Assembly (NCBI RefSeq): GCF_036323735.1
Contig: NC_086026.1
Span: 70,492,539-70,556,538 of the forward strand
Direction: 5' to 3'
Source of the DNA: Rattus norvegicus
Lineage: Eukaryota > Chordata > Mammalia > Rodentia > Muridae
DNA length: 64,000 nt
Made by a program: the position numbers and the translations under genes. Below are positions 21,936 through 32,110 of the stretch, in pieces. Each line of letters opens with the position of its first letter. Positions within the stretch are counted from its first letter, which is position 1. The notes under the pieces were generated by a model. The model was given only the letters and a program-made list of their open reading frames with translations, was not told where the DNA came from and ran no database searches.

Positions 21936-22210
21936 ACTGACCCTGGGCTCCAACCTCATAGGTAGCAATGAATAGCCTAGTAAGAGCACCAGTGGAAGGG
22001 GAAGCCATGGGTCCTGCTAAGACTGAACCCCCAGTGAACGTGACTGTTGGGGGGAGGGTGGTAATGGGGGGGAGGATGGGGAGGGGAACACTCATAAAGA
22101 AGGGGAGGGGGGGGTCAGGGGGATGTTGGCCCGGAAACTGGGAAAGGGAATAACATTCAAAATGTAAATAAGAAATACTCAAGTTAATAAAAAACAACAA
22201 CAACAACAAA
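21936..22210 (+). mobile_element. 5'-truncated L1 (rat L1 3' UTR)
   Basis: Contains the L1 3' UTR signature: CCAGTGGAAGGGGAAGCC, AGACTGAACCCCCAGTGAAC, the G-rich polypurine block 22047-22110, GATGTTGGCCCGGAAACTGG, AATAACATTCAAAATG and AGTTAATAAAA (AATAAA at 22186-22191), then an (AAC)n-type tail. A perfect 14-bp target-site duplication AAATGTCACCTTAC lies at 21922-21935 and 22211-22224. Only about 275 bp of L1 was inserted. Confidence 0.93.
22186..22191 (+). promoter_or_regulatory. L1 polyadenylation signal AATAAA
   Basis: The hexamer lies about 15 bp before the A-rich tail of the truncated L1, at the expected L1 3'-end position. Confidence 0.8.
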
Positions 22211-22224
22211 AAATGTCACCTTAC

Positions 22225-22990
22225 CTCACAAAGACATAGACCCTGTCTCATCTCATTGGTTTGTGTAGAAGCCAGCATGGGACCAAAGTTCTCCATCACC
22301 CTTCTGGGATGGAGAACTCCATAAGCCTGGCAGGTTGCACTGGAGTGGTGTCCAGCGAGGACAAGTGAGACCTGGGTGCAATGGGAGCTGGCTCTGGTTT
22401 AGGTTCAAAAACTTGAGGACCTAAGTAGAGGATAGGGGACAGATGTTGGCATGCAAATGGTCTAAGAGCTGTGTGTGCGTGTGTGTGTAGCAGCAAGGCC
22501 AGTAGAGGCAGGCCATAATGATCTAGCTGCTAAACCGAGGAGGCCTGCCTCTCGGTGACATAGCCAGAGCTGTCATGTCAGTGAGTGGCAGCCTCATTTT
22601 TGACTTGTGCTGCTGGCTGCTTTCCAGAATTTTCACTTATTTCTAGGTGTCACAGATTAAAAAGCACATCGAGGTTTGAAGAGTGTAAAAAGGAGACTGG
22701 CTAAGTTGTGGAAGACCTGGGGGGAGGGACCTGCTAGAGACCCTGTTAGAGTGGTAAAGACCTCTGCCTGGGAAAGACGACAAGTGCAAGATGTGTAAGC
22801 GCCATCTTGGGCTTATAAGGGTGCTGTCATGAGACAAAGGTTTCTTCAGTGGCCGCGGTGGGCAAGGCTGAGACTCAACAGTGAGGGGTGGTGCTTCTTA
22901 AAATGGGGAGACAGGGTCAAACAAGAATAGGAGTGTGTGTGTGGTATACCCTAATGTCTCCTGGAAGGTCAGAGCTATGGCCTAGAGCAT
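22225..22990. other. Unique sequence, no gene recognised
   Basis: No clear repeat. Short GTGTGCGTGTGTGTG run near 22472-22488. Confidence 0.5.
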
Positions 22991-22992
22991 GC

Positions 22993-22996
<4 letters not shown>

Positions 22997-23042
<46 letters not shown>

Positions 23043-23125
23043 TGTGTGTGTACATATATATATATGTGTGTGTGTGTGTACATATATATGTGTGTGTGTA
23101 TGTATGTATATATATGATAATTGAT
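22997..23125. repeat. (CA)n(CG)(TG)n(TA)n compound microsatellite
   Basis: (CA)21 meets (TG)n at ACACGTGTGT (around 23036-23045), forming an inverted repeat, then TACATATATATATATGTGTG blocks alternate with TG runs to 23125. Entirely alternating purine/pyrimidine for about 125 bp. Confidence 0.95.
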
Positions 23126-23734
23126 ATACCAATAGATAAACTCCATGGAAAAATCCAAAACCACAAAGAGCATGCCCAGGTTCCTTGATAAGAGCAAAGG
23201 CCTGGTTCTGAGCTGGCTACAGGAAATTGCTGCTGATAGCCAGGGCACCAGTCCCCAAGAAGCCTTACTAATAGTCTTTTCCAGCATCGCCAGCACAGTG
23301 GATAAATTGGCCAGGCCCTTTCACCAGTGGGCTATATAAATGGTCTATACGTGGGCATAGCACACTGTGTTGACAGTGACCTTGGGATGCTCGAGTCGGG
23401 GAGAAAGGAACAACAGGAGGCAAAGTAGCACCTCTGTGAAACAACCTGGAGCACACAGAAGCCTGTTAGTGCTTGAGGACAGCCTGTGACGTATACATCA
23501 GAACCAGTATGGCCTCTTCCCTCCGCTGTCCACCTCCCAGGACTGAACAGAGGCAGATTTATTTTTGTGCAAAGCCTTCTATACAGGGTGAGCTTGCATA
23601 CCCACCCACATATGATGTATGTGATATATATGCACAGGGTTATTTTCATAGATATGGGGGTCTTTGGTGACACAGGCCCTGTTTAACATAACAGTCTGTC
23701 TCAGCACACAGAGCGGTGGAGTGCCTTTGAATAG

Positions 23735-23875
23735 CTGCACGGCACTCTGTTCTGTTGATGCCTATAATTTATTAAAGTGTCCTATTAGTGGACGCTAGGA
23801 TGTCACTAGTCTCCTGGTATTGTAATTATGGTGGCAGTGAATATTCTCATGTATAAGCCATCCTGCAGCCCCCAG
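23735..23875 (-). mobile_element. Possible ancient L1 ORF2 3' fragment
   Basis: GTGTCCTATTAGTGGACGC...TATTGTAATTATGGTGGCAGTGAATATTCTC parallels the reverse complement of the L1 region encoding 'HPSTEEW...AALFIIA'. Heavily diverged, so a weak call. Confidence 0.4.
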
Positions 23876-24331
23876 AATTGATCAGCCAGACTAAATAACA
23901 GGAAACTGAGAGCTGGGCCAAAGGGGCTGTGTGTGCACTTGGTGTTTTCCTCGGGGTTGCCAGGCTGCCTTCCAGGGCTGCTGCACCGTACTCTCTGTCA
24001 CAGGAATGCCAGCCCTGACTGCCTCCCCCAGCCTCACCAGCACAGCGCCAGCACCCTTCTGATGTCTGCCAATGCGAAGGTGGAGTATGATATTTCTGCT
24101 TGTTTAAATATCATTTTGTTGTATGTGTGGGTGCACTCAGAGAGGTTTCCATGTGATCCAGAACCTTCCTCAGCTATTACATGAGGTCTCACAGGACTGG
24201 TTTAGGCCCTCCCCAAAAATGCCCAGGTCCCAACTTCTCAGAGCTAGGTGCTGACTTTGTCCCCAGTTTGGCCATTGTGGTGAGCTATAACGATAGGTGG
24301 GACTGAGTATCTCACCACACACACCTATACA

Positions 24332-24333
24332 CA

Positions 24334-24365
<32 letters not shown>

Positions 24366-24366
24366 C
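24332..24366. repeat. (ACGC)n microsatellite
   Basis: About 9 ACGC units, one of the few CpG-dense spots in the window. Confidence 0.95.
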
Positions 24367-24604
24367 TTCCTCTCTAGGCTCTCATCATTGCTTAAAGCCA
24401 GGTGTGAAATTGCTGTCAGTTTGAAAGACCAGATCAAAGCCAATGATGATAGTAGACTTGGTTTGAGCTCTGAGTGTGGGCAGCACTGAGCACAGGACTC
24501 CCCCCGCTGGGAAGACCACCCCGTATCATTGTGCATCACAGACAATGCCATGGAGGTATGGTTACCATCCCTTCTAGTGAAGCAGCGTGCTTGCTTGCAC
24601 ACTT

Positions 24605-24870
24605 GAGTGTGTGTGCACTAGTGTTCATGTGTCTACATGTTAGGTATGTCTGTGTGCACATGCATGTGGAGGCCTGAGGCTAATGCCAGGTGTCCTCCTT
24701 GGTAGCTCTTTTTCTTATGTTCAAAGCAGGGCCTTTCACTGAACAGAGAGCTCATGGACTCAGCCAGTCTAGCCAGCCACCTTGTGCCAGGGATCTTCTG
24801 CTTCTGCTTCCTGAGTGCTAGAAGTGCAGGCAGCCACCACACCCACCAGGCATTTAGATAAGTGCTCTCC
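24605..24870 (-). mobile_element. B4 SINE
   Basis: GCATGTGGAGGCCTGAGGCTAATGCC, CAGGTGTCCTCCTTGGTAGC, GCAGGGCCTTTCACTGAAC, TGAGTGCTAGAAGTGCAGGC fit a reverse-complement B4 lacking part of its ID-like end. Confidence 0.75.
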
Positions 24871-24904
24871 CAGCATTCCCAGGTCACACCTCTCCCCCTA
24901 GCCC

Positions 24905-25005
24905 ATCACCTATTACAGAAGAACTGAGATTGAGGGAAGCAATCCTTTGAGGCCTCGTAGCCACTGAGTGGCGGAGGCTTGAACTGTGGTGTCGGGGCTC
25001 ACAGA
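24905..25005 (-). mobile_element. MIR fragment
   Basis: ATTACAGAAGAACTGAGATTGAGGGAAGCAA and CACTGAGTGGCGGAGGCTTGAAC follow the reverse-complement MIR order (acagatgaggaaactgag...agtggcagagccaggattcgaac). Confidence 0.6.
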
Positions 25006-25440
25006 GCATCATCCCACATACCTGACCAGATGGATGAACCAGTGGCCCCTGTCTAGCAGACGCCACACATGAACTAGAGTTCTGGAACTGACAGACAGTG
25101 GAGAGTGACACTACACCAGCCCAGAGGCTTTCCAGCATTGCAGAGTAGCCCCTGGGAACTGGTAGCTATGAGTTGGAGACCTTGGGTCTGGTCCTCTGCC
25201 CCTTCCCTTGCTCCCCTCCTGGAAGTAATCACTGGCCAAGCCCAAGGCTACACTTAAGGCTGAGACCAAGGAGCATCTCAGTTTGTGGAGTTGACAGTTG
25301 CTTTGGGCAAGCTGTAAGCAAACAGCTGTGACTTCAGTCCCCAAAGCTCCCCCTTACTCCTTACCTGCGTCAACATTTTTATTTTTTAAAGAATACAGTC
25401 AAGGTGGGGGCCGGGAGTGGGCAATGGGGAGGGAGGGAGC
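25005..25440. other. Unique sequence, no gene recognised
   Basis: Unique sequence leading into the candidate regulatory block; no supported frame. Confidence 0.5.
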
Positions 25441-25469
25441 CAGGGCCCTTTATCAGCTCTGGGGTCCTT

Positions 25470-25870
25470 GCATATGTAACACTGTCGTATAATTAACAGT
25501 GAAGATCATTTACATTGTCGCTTAGCTAATTTTCATAATGTTTTCTTTATTATCAGAGGAAGAAATTAACCCAAGAATTTATTTACATAGCAGCCTCAAA
25601 CAGTAACAGCTTGCTAATTGCCTGTTAGGTGATTAATAAGCTTACAGCAGATGCTAATGCGTCGTGGGCTCCCGTTTCAAAGGTGCTCTTCCTGCACGCC
25701 TGTGTTTTTGGCAGCTTAATTAGTGCAATAATTATGTACTTGTTGCTCCTTCTTTCGAGCAAATACTGTCAAATGCTTAAAAGATTAAAGTGAATTATAT
25801 CCTGAGAACTCGCACGCGGGAGGATGCCCAGCGTACTAACGTCACGGCTAGTGCAAAAATAGACAACACT
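25470..25870. promoter_or_regulatory. Strong candidate conserved developmental enhancer
   Basis: Around 400 bp of repeat-free AT-rich sequence with three TAATTA homeodomain cores (25490-25495, 25717-25722, 25729-25734; the last two 12 bp apart), plus GCTAATTGCC, GATTAATAAGC, GCTTAGCTAATTTTC, TTATTTACATAG and a CRE-like AACGTCACG near 25839. CpGs are retained in GTCGTGG, TTCGAGC and CTCGCACGCGGG. The combination of AT-rich TF motifs, preserved CpGs and complete absence of transposon insertions is typical of vertebrate ultraconserved-type elements. I cannot identify the target gene. Confidence 0.6.
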
Positions 25871-25914
25871 AAGTAAGAGCAGGCTCTGATGAGCCACGAT
25901 GAGCTATAGACTCA

Positions 25915-26025
25915 GCCAGGCCTGGTCCTGACTTTGTCCCTTGCTAATGGAAAACCCTAGAAGCATGCCTCAGTTTCCCATCTATGTAAGGTATAGGAAG
26001 CTATCAGCATGAAGTGGGGGAGGGC
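25915..26025 (+). mobile_element. Possible MIR fragment
   Basis: CTGGTCCTGACTTTGTCCCTTGC and GCCTCAGTTTCCCATCTATGTAAGG fit forward MIR. Confidence 0.55.
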
Positions 26026-26109
26026 AAACAGGAATCTGAGAGGTGCAAATCATTCAGCATTTGCTGTAAGAGATATATCTCATTTTGGTTATCTTTCTTT
26101 GTAAAGAAA

Positions 26110-26278
26110 AAGATTTATCTCACTTGTGTATGCGTATGTGTATGTGTATGCATGTGTATGTGCGTGTATTGACACACGTGTGTGCAGGTGCAGTTCCAGG
26201 CATTATGGATCTGAACTCAGATCCTCAGGATGGAGCAGTAAGCCCTCTTAACGGCCGGGACCGTCTCTCCTATCCCTT
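26110..26278 (-). mobile_element. B3/B4-type SINE
   Basis: A TGTGTATGCGTATG tail region, GATCTGAACTCAGATCCTCAGGATG and AGTAAGCCCTCTTAACGGCC correspond to the reverse complement of the tRNA-related half. Confidence 0.7.
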
Positions 26279-26779
26279 CATTTCATTCTTACTTAGAGGA
26301 AACCAGTTGTCCAGAGACTTCACTGGGGTGGCCAGAGAACTTTAATCCTGGGTTGAGAAGCAGATGGCGTTGCAGTCTCATGTACTGTGACGGAGGCGTA
26401 ATGGTTATGGGGAAGGCAATGTTTTCTCTCGACATAAACACTGGAGAATTCAGGGCTGATGCTGATGGCTGCCATCTGCCTTAACTTTTCCAGCCTCTTC
26501 CCAAAGTGAATGGAGGTTGAGGTCTAGGAAGAGTGGACACCTTGAAGCTGCATCAGAGGGCTCAGCGGAAGTGCACTTGCCTGGTACACAGGGATTCCTC
26601 ATTGTGAGGGATGCCTAAGAGGACTCAGCTGAGAAGCAAGGCTCCGGCACTCCCACGAGAGGTGTTAACAAAGTGGGAAAACCTACACTAAGCATAGACA
26701 ACACCTTCTGCCCGGAGCCAGATATAAGGGGATCCAAAGCGAAAATCATTTGTCTACCTGCCCTCACGTCTTCTTTACA

Positions 26780-27005
26780 AGTGGTTCTTAGCCTGTGGGC
26801 CATGACCCCTTTGGGGATCAGAAGACCCTTCCATGGGGGTTGCCTATCAGATATCCTGCATTTCAGATATTTGCATTGCAACTCACAACAGTAGTGAAAT
26901 TACAGTTACAAAGTAGCATCAAAAGTAATTGTATGGTTGGTGGGTCACCATGACATGAGGAACTCTATTAAAGGATCCCGGCACGAGGAAGGGTGAAGAC
27001 CTCTG
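26780..27005 (+). mobile_element. hAT-Charlie MITE (URR1-like)
   Basis: Left end GTGGTTCTTAGCCTGTGGGCC, internal CATGACCCCTTTGGGGATCAG, GATATTTGCATTGCAACTC, TACAAAGTAGCATC, GGTGGGTCACCATGACATG and AACTCTATTAAAGGATCCC, and right end GGAAGGGTGAAGACCTCTG (diverged inverted terminal repeat). Non-coding and non-autonomous. I see no 8-bp target duplication. Confidence 0.85.
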
Positions 27006-27009
27006 CCAT

Positions 27010-27303
27010 AGACTGTTGTTGCCCTGTTCTGCTGAAACTGGGACCCAGCCTATCCAACCTTGCAATGTGGCCCCGGGTCCTGTGTGTGGCCTCCCAGGGA
27101 CCCTCTAGGCTTCCTTGCTGGATTAGTACTGCTGAAGCATCCAGCTTTGTGGACTTAGTGGCTTCTGGCCCTTCAGCCTCTCCATTGAACAGACAGCCGT
27201 TATTGATGGACCATTCCCTATCAGGTGAAATGGCCTAAGAAATCTCCTTTTAATATATATTCATTCTATCAGTTCTGTTCTTCTACAAAGCCCAGACTAA
27301 TAC
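27010..27303 (+). mobile_element. Old MLT/ERVL-type LTR fragment
   Basis: The 3' part TTAATATATATTCATTCTATC, AGTTCTGTTCTTCTAC, AGACTAATACAC fits the common LTR ending 'agttctgtttctctagagaaccctgactaataca'; the upstream part (CTTTGTGGACTTAGTGGC) is diverged. Non-coding; family name uncertain. Confidence 0.5.
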
Positions 27304-27449
27304 ACTGATATTTCAATAAAACCAACAAAACCTGAAAGAGAAAAGACCTCAAAAGTGGCTGCTGGGGATTTTACTAGGGACCTATGTAGCTATTTCCTCT
27401 TGCATATATTTAAAAATGTACACAGGACAGGTCAGGAGTCCATCGGGGC

Positions 27450-27640
27450 CTAGACCTTAGACTGGAGCCACCCCTGGTCAAATCCAGCTCTACCCCTTGT
27501 TAGCTCTGTGGCAGGGGCCTAAGCCTTCTGTGCCTCCGTTTCCTCGTTGGTGATATGGAGATGTATTCATTACTAAAGTTTATCAAGCCCGTGGATATGG
27601 GCTTTAACACAGCACCAGGTGCCCAGCAAGCCCATCCTTG
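27450..27640 (+). mobile_element. MIR SINE
   Basis: CCAGCTCTACCCCTTGTTAGCTCTGTGGC, GTGCCTCCGTTTCCTCGTTGG, GATATGGAGATG and ACACAGCACCAGGTGCCCAGCAAG preserve the order of a nearly complete forward MIR. Confidence 0.75.
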
Positions 27641-29038
27641 GGTCTCTGCCAGCCTGACTGGTACGAGCCCTGAGGTCCCTCCTGCTGAGCTATGGGACCG
27701 TAAACATCCACTGTCGGCTTGTTCTATGCCATCATCAGTGCTGGGTTGGATCCTAGCTTCTGCCCTCTAACAGAAAGGACCACAGTCTTACCAACCTTTC
27801 ACTCTGCCATTCCGCAGAGACCACCTTTTCCTCAGGACTGAGCCCAGCCCCTCAGTTTCTCCTTGCCCCTGATGAAGTGCTTGACCACAAATTCCTGGTT
27901 TGACAGTGAGGTGTCCTCCTCACCTCCACCTGCCTCTCCAGCCAAATGTTCAGGACTCTGTCCTATGGTAGCTGCCCACTGAGCTCACCCCATGCCCCAT
28001 TAGCTGAATTTTGTCTATTTCTCTGGTTCTTCTGCTTGGGGTGTGTACTCTGACCTCTGACTGCTCAGCCTTTCTAACCCCGGGAGCTGCACTTGGTCCT
28101 TGATTGTGCCTACCGTCTCAATACTGCCAGCTAGGACCGGGCCCGCTCACCCTCTGGTTTCTTGTGGATATTTCCTTTGAGCAGGTGGAAACACACCTGG
28201 TCTTGGCACTTCTTACCAGACCACCGATCCTTTGCATGCTCCGAAGCTCGCCTGAGTTCTCCTTCCTGGGAGACGAGGGGTAGAGACAGTGTAAATGCCC
28301 AGTGCTCGTTAGTAGTGAGTCTTTATCTAGAGCCTGTGAAGTCCCAGGTTCCCAAACAAAAGTCACAGTAGAACAGGAGTTGGGCAGTGTTTCCGATAAG
28401 AAACCGAATGAACACATGGGTGAGAGACCCCTCTCTTCAGTCCCTCTGCTGGCCCAAGACTCTGTTTCTCTCCTACTTATTAATATACTCTTGGGTTCCA
28501 ACTTCCTGTCCAATGCCACAACCGAACCCTAGGGGCTTGGTCCAGCGAAGGTGGATCCAATCAGGGTGCCACAGTCACCCCTCTCCATCTATCTCTGAGC
28601 CTGCCTGTTTGTGACACCAAAAATATACTGATAAAACCTGCCTGTGGTTATCTGGAGCGGAAGTCACTGAATTTATAAAGTTGTGGGGAGAAAGGTCCAG
28701 GCTGGGGTGGACTGAGCCAGTGACTCTTCAGACCTGTGGCTAATCCTCCCCCAGATCTCTGCACAGCACTTGTCCTTTTCCTTCACGGGCACTCTGCCAT
28801 GGCACCACCTGCTAAGCGAGTCCCTAGAGTGGCCTGCTGCTTTCAGGCCCCTTGTGTCTCATACCTATATCTATAACGGAGAAGATGGCATGGCGTTTTC
28901 TTCCTGGCACCTGTTTTGCACAGAACTGGCTCATCCCTAGGTAAGAATGAGGGTCTCTCTGATGTTCAGGTATCGTGTGGGTATGGACCTTGGGAGACAA
29001 AAAAAGGCAGGGCTAGAAGCCCAAGTATGTTCTGAAAG

Positions 29039-29040
<2 letters not shown>
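27640..29040. other. Unique sequence, no gene recognised
   Basis: Open frames of up to 133 codons at 28.1-28.6 kb occur on both strands and shadow each other; none has a recognisable domain. Confidence 0.5.

Positions 29041-29097
<57 letters not shown>
29041..29097. repeat. (GT)n microsatellite
   Basis: About 28 uninterrupted GT units, at the tail side of the reverse-oriented SINE that follows. Confidence 0.97.
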
Positions 29098-29099
<2 letters not shown>

Positions 29100-29293
29100 G
29101 ATACATATTTTCACACTGGTTAGGCTGTTTCTTCAACGAGCTCCAGGGATACCCCTGTGTCCACTTCCCCACTGCCAGAATCATAGATGGGCATCACCAC
29201 ATCTAGATTTCTTTTATGTCAGTGCTGGGGATTGAACTCACCCTGGGTGTGTACAGTCAGCACTTTAGCAGCTGAGTTATCTCCCAAGCCCCT
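29100..29293 (-). mobile_element. B4 SINE, partial
   Basis: GCCAGAATCATAGATGGGCATC, TCAGTGCTGGGGATTGAACTC, CACTTTAGCAGCTGAGTTATCTCCC fit the B1-like remnant and ID-like 5' part of a reverse B4. Confidence 0.7.
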
Positions 29294-29907
29294 GCATAAC
29301 TGTTCATTTTTACAGAGAGCCTACCATCTGCCAGTTGGACAAAGGGAGGAGAGCTATTTGATTACAGCAGGAGTGACGCCCACTGTCGGTGCTCGCCAGA
29401 CATGAATGAGTAGCTCAGGCCACCCTCCAAACCTTCCTTCCTTTGCTGATGACATGGGGTGAGCATTAAGTGTGGATGCCGAGGGGTGCATGAACATGTG
29501 GATAGCTGTTCTTGCCCAACAGCAGCATCTCTAAAACGGCAGAGCATCAGAAGTGCCTGGAAACGTGTTAAAATGCTGATTTCCAAACCCCATCCTCCAG
29601 TCTCTGCTTCAGTTGGAGGAGAAGGGCCGAGAGTCTGGTCTTCTAACAAGCATTTTTCACGATGATGGTCAGACAGAACCTCTTCTGCCCTTCCAAAGTG
29701 AACCACCCACCCAGGAGACAGGAGTTTTACATCACTAGCATGGGCAGGCACAATAGAGGCCGGAAGCTCGCTTGTGAGACTTTTGGCTTCTTGGTGTCTA
29801 TTTTCCTTTCCCACCCCGATATCCTTTTGAGGCACTACCCCTCCCAGCCTCAGCTCCCATCTGGCTGTGGTGTGAAGTCGTCAAGTACCCTAAGGGCATC
29901 TGTGGCA
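29294..29907. other. Unique sequence, no gene recognised
   Basis: The 157-codon minus-strand frame ending at 29362 has no recognisable domain and overlaps plus-strand frames. Confidence 0.5.
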
Positions 29908-30235
29908 TGATGGTTTGAATAAGAATTGTGCTCATGGGCTCAGATATGTGAACACTGGGTCCCCAGATGGCAGTGTTGTTTGGGGGAGGTGCTAGAACCT
30001 TTTGGATGAGCAGAAAGCGTTGCTAGAGGAAGAACATTATTGGGGCTGCCTTTGAGGGTTCTAGTCTCCCTCACTTCCTGCTTGCTCTCTCTGCTCCCTC
30101 AGATCCCCACTCCTGCTCACATGCTGTCAACAGACTCTGTTGCTCGGGAAAGGTAAGCCAAAATAAGCTCTTTCTTCTGTAAGTTGTTTTCCCTAGTGGC
30201 ATTTTAGCTCAAACAACCGGAAACTAACCAATGCA
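29908..30235 (+). mobile_element. MaLR-type LTR (ORR1/MTE-like), diverged
   Basis: TGATGGTTTGAATAAGAATTG at the 5' end, then GGAGGTGCTAGAACCTTTTGG, CTTCCTGCTTGCTCTCTCTGC, AAGCCAAAATAAGCTC and a TGCA-type 3' end (AACTAACCAATGCA). The pattern is a rodent MaLR LTR. Confidence 0.65.
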
Positions 30236-30239
30236 CTGT

Positions 30240-30935
30240 CCAATCAGGAATGCTCTTAGGCATCTATCCAACCAATCACATGGCTCTCACTGTCCAATCA
30301 TATTAAACCCTAGGACCCTGAATGGAATCATGGAAGAACTTCCTGAGTTCTGGTTGCATCTTCTCCCCTCAGTGCCATAAGCACATACGGAGCCACTGAT
30401 ACTGGGAAGCTGAAGGGAAGACACTACTCAATGCCCCTGGAGGTAGCCACACCTGAGCCCAACTCTTCCTTGCTTGAAAGTTCCATGTACCAATTCTTAA
30501 CCTCTTCCTGCCTTAGTCGGAATTTGGAGGGGATTTTCACACACAACAGGCAAGCTACCTACAGTACCCATTGCTCCAGGAAATGGGAGATGTAATTACC
30601 TTGCAGGTCAGAGAGCTTTACAGATGGACATCTGTGAGGACATTAGCAAAGATGTGTTGACAAGAAAGAGGGAAAGATGGAGGTCACAGCACAGACGAGA
30701 AAGGCCAGGTTCTGGTCCCCAGGAGGAACCTCCAGAAGTGGTGATTCCATCAAGGAGGGATGTCTCAACATTCTAAGCAGAGAGCCCTTTGCCTTTCTTA
30801 GTCCCCTTTCCCAGAAGAGGTCACCCCAGTGCTGGAGGTCCCTAGAGTCTGCTGGCCCCATGAGTGTAGACTTCCTGCCCAGACGGTGCTCCTGGGATGA
30901 GGTCATGGCTGGGGAGCGTCTTCCCCTCTCTTAAG
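30240..30935. other. Unique sequence with CCAAT cluster, no gene recognised
   Basis: CCAAT boxes at about 30228, 30240, 30271 and 30294 precede unremarkable unique sequence. Confidence 0.5.
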
Positions 30936-30939
30936 CTGC

Positions 30940-31115
30940 TTTCAGTAGCAATCGCTGTGTTGTTGCTTAATCTCAGAATTATCTGATTGTCACAGTCAAG
31001 CTTTCCACATTAGGCAGCAAGCCAGCAAGTCACTTAACCTATAATTGCCCTTTAATGAAGCCCATCTTCAAAACTGAATTGTCAAAGGGAAACTTGTAAA
31101 CATACAGTGAGGTCC
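30940..31115. promoter_or_regulatory. Candidate conserved non-coding element
   Basis: Repeat-free block containing TTGCTTAATCTCAGAATTATCTG, CCTATAATTGCCCTTTAATGAAGC and AACTGAATTGTCAAAGG; AT-rich homeobox-like cores against a GC-richer background. Inferred only. Confidence 0.4.
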
Positions 31116-31545
31116 AAGACCAAGCTGGCCCCAGACGTCGCAGCCAGGCCCTTGACTCCTCTCTGGCGTCGGCCACATTTGTCTGAGTTATTGGGGCTTT
31201 AGCTCCAGCTGCCACCCACAGTAGAGAGGAGCCTGGTGTTCATCGCTTTCCCAGAAGCAGGTCAAGCCTTTTAAAAGTAAGCTGAGGGTGCTTGGCTTGG
31301 GTACACACAGTTCCCGTTGCCAAGTGTCCCCACCCCCACTCCCCCCGGCCCTAGGCTATGAGCTGCAAAGGTAAAGCCAGCTTTATGACTTGGACTTGAT
31401 GAAACCTAGGTGGCCTCTGTTTTTCAGTGACGTCATGTGATGGTGGGTGGTCTGTAAAGAGTAGGCAAGGGAGGGTGATGTTAAAGAAGATGGCTCACGA
31501 TGACAGGTCTGTGCTGAAATGTTTGCGTTGCAGGGTATCTGTGCT
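31116..31545. other. Unique sequence, no gene recognised
   Basis: Retains several CpGs (GACGTCGCAGCC, TGGCGTCGGCC near 31134-31172) but no supported gene. Confidence 0.45.
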
Positions 31546-31554
31546 CTGTGGCAA

Positions 31555-31762
31555 TGTTTGTGTGTATGCGTGTGAGCGGGAATGTATGCATGTATGTGAC
31601 GTATGCATGTATGCACATGTATGTGAAGGTGCCATGGTGGTCAGAAGAGGGCATTGGATCCCCTGGAACTGGAGTCACAGATGGTTGTGAGCCACGTTGT
31701 GGAGGTTTGGAGCTGAACCAGGTCCTCAGTAAGAGCAACAAGTGTTCTTAACTCTAAAGACA
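31555..31762 (-). mobile_element. B3 SINE
   Basis: GTCAGAAGAGGGCATTGGATC, CCCTGGAACTGGAGTCACAG, ATGGTTGTGAGCCACGTTGTGG, CAGTAAGAGCAACAAGTGTTC is a clear reverse-complement B3, preceded by its TG/TATG-rich tail. Confidence 0.88.
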
Positions 31763-31777
31763 TACCTTTAAAAAGAA

Positions 31778-31862
31778 ATATGGCTGCTGGGGATTGAACT
31801 CAGGTTCTTACACTTGCAAGGTAAGGACTTTACTGCCTGAGCCCTCTCCAGCTGGCTCTCCA
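31778..31862 (-). mobile_element. ID-like SINE half
   Basis: GCTGCTGGGGATTGAACTCAGG and GACTTTACTGCCTGAGCCCTC match the reverse-complement tRNA-like 5' half of an ID/B4 element. Confidence 0.65.
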
Positions 31863-31974
31863 GTCTCTACGTCTTAGCATGCTGGAGGCGAAGTGTGGCA
31901 GTCAGCATGCAGCTGTCTTCATGCACACACCAGGACCAGGGAAGAAAACCTACAGAACACTGCTTTGTTACCAG

Positions 31975-32110
31975 GTATGTGGCTGGGAACTTTACATGCT
32001 TGCCGTGTGCCCTTACTTTGACTGTGAGGGATGTGAGGCTTGACAGGGTTGAGTGACCAGCCTGGTGCTCTGCAGCTTGTGATGTGGAAGAACAAGATTT
32101 GAACTTTGAT
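31975..32110 (-). mobile_element. MIR fragment
   Basis: GGTATGTGGCTGGGAACTTTACATGC, GGATGTGAGGCTTGACAGGG, TGAGTGACCAGCCTGGTGC and ACAAGATTTGAACTTTG follow reverse-complement MIR. Confidence 0.6.
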
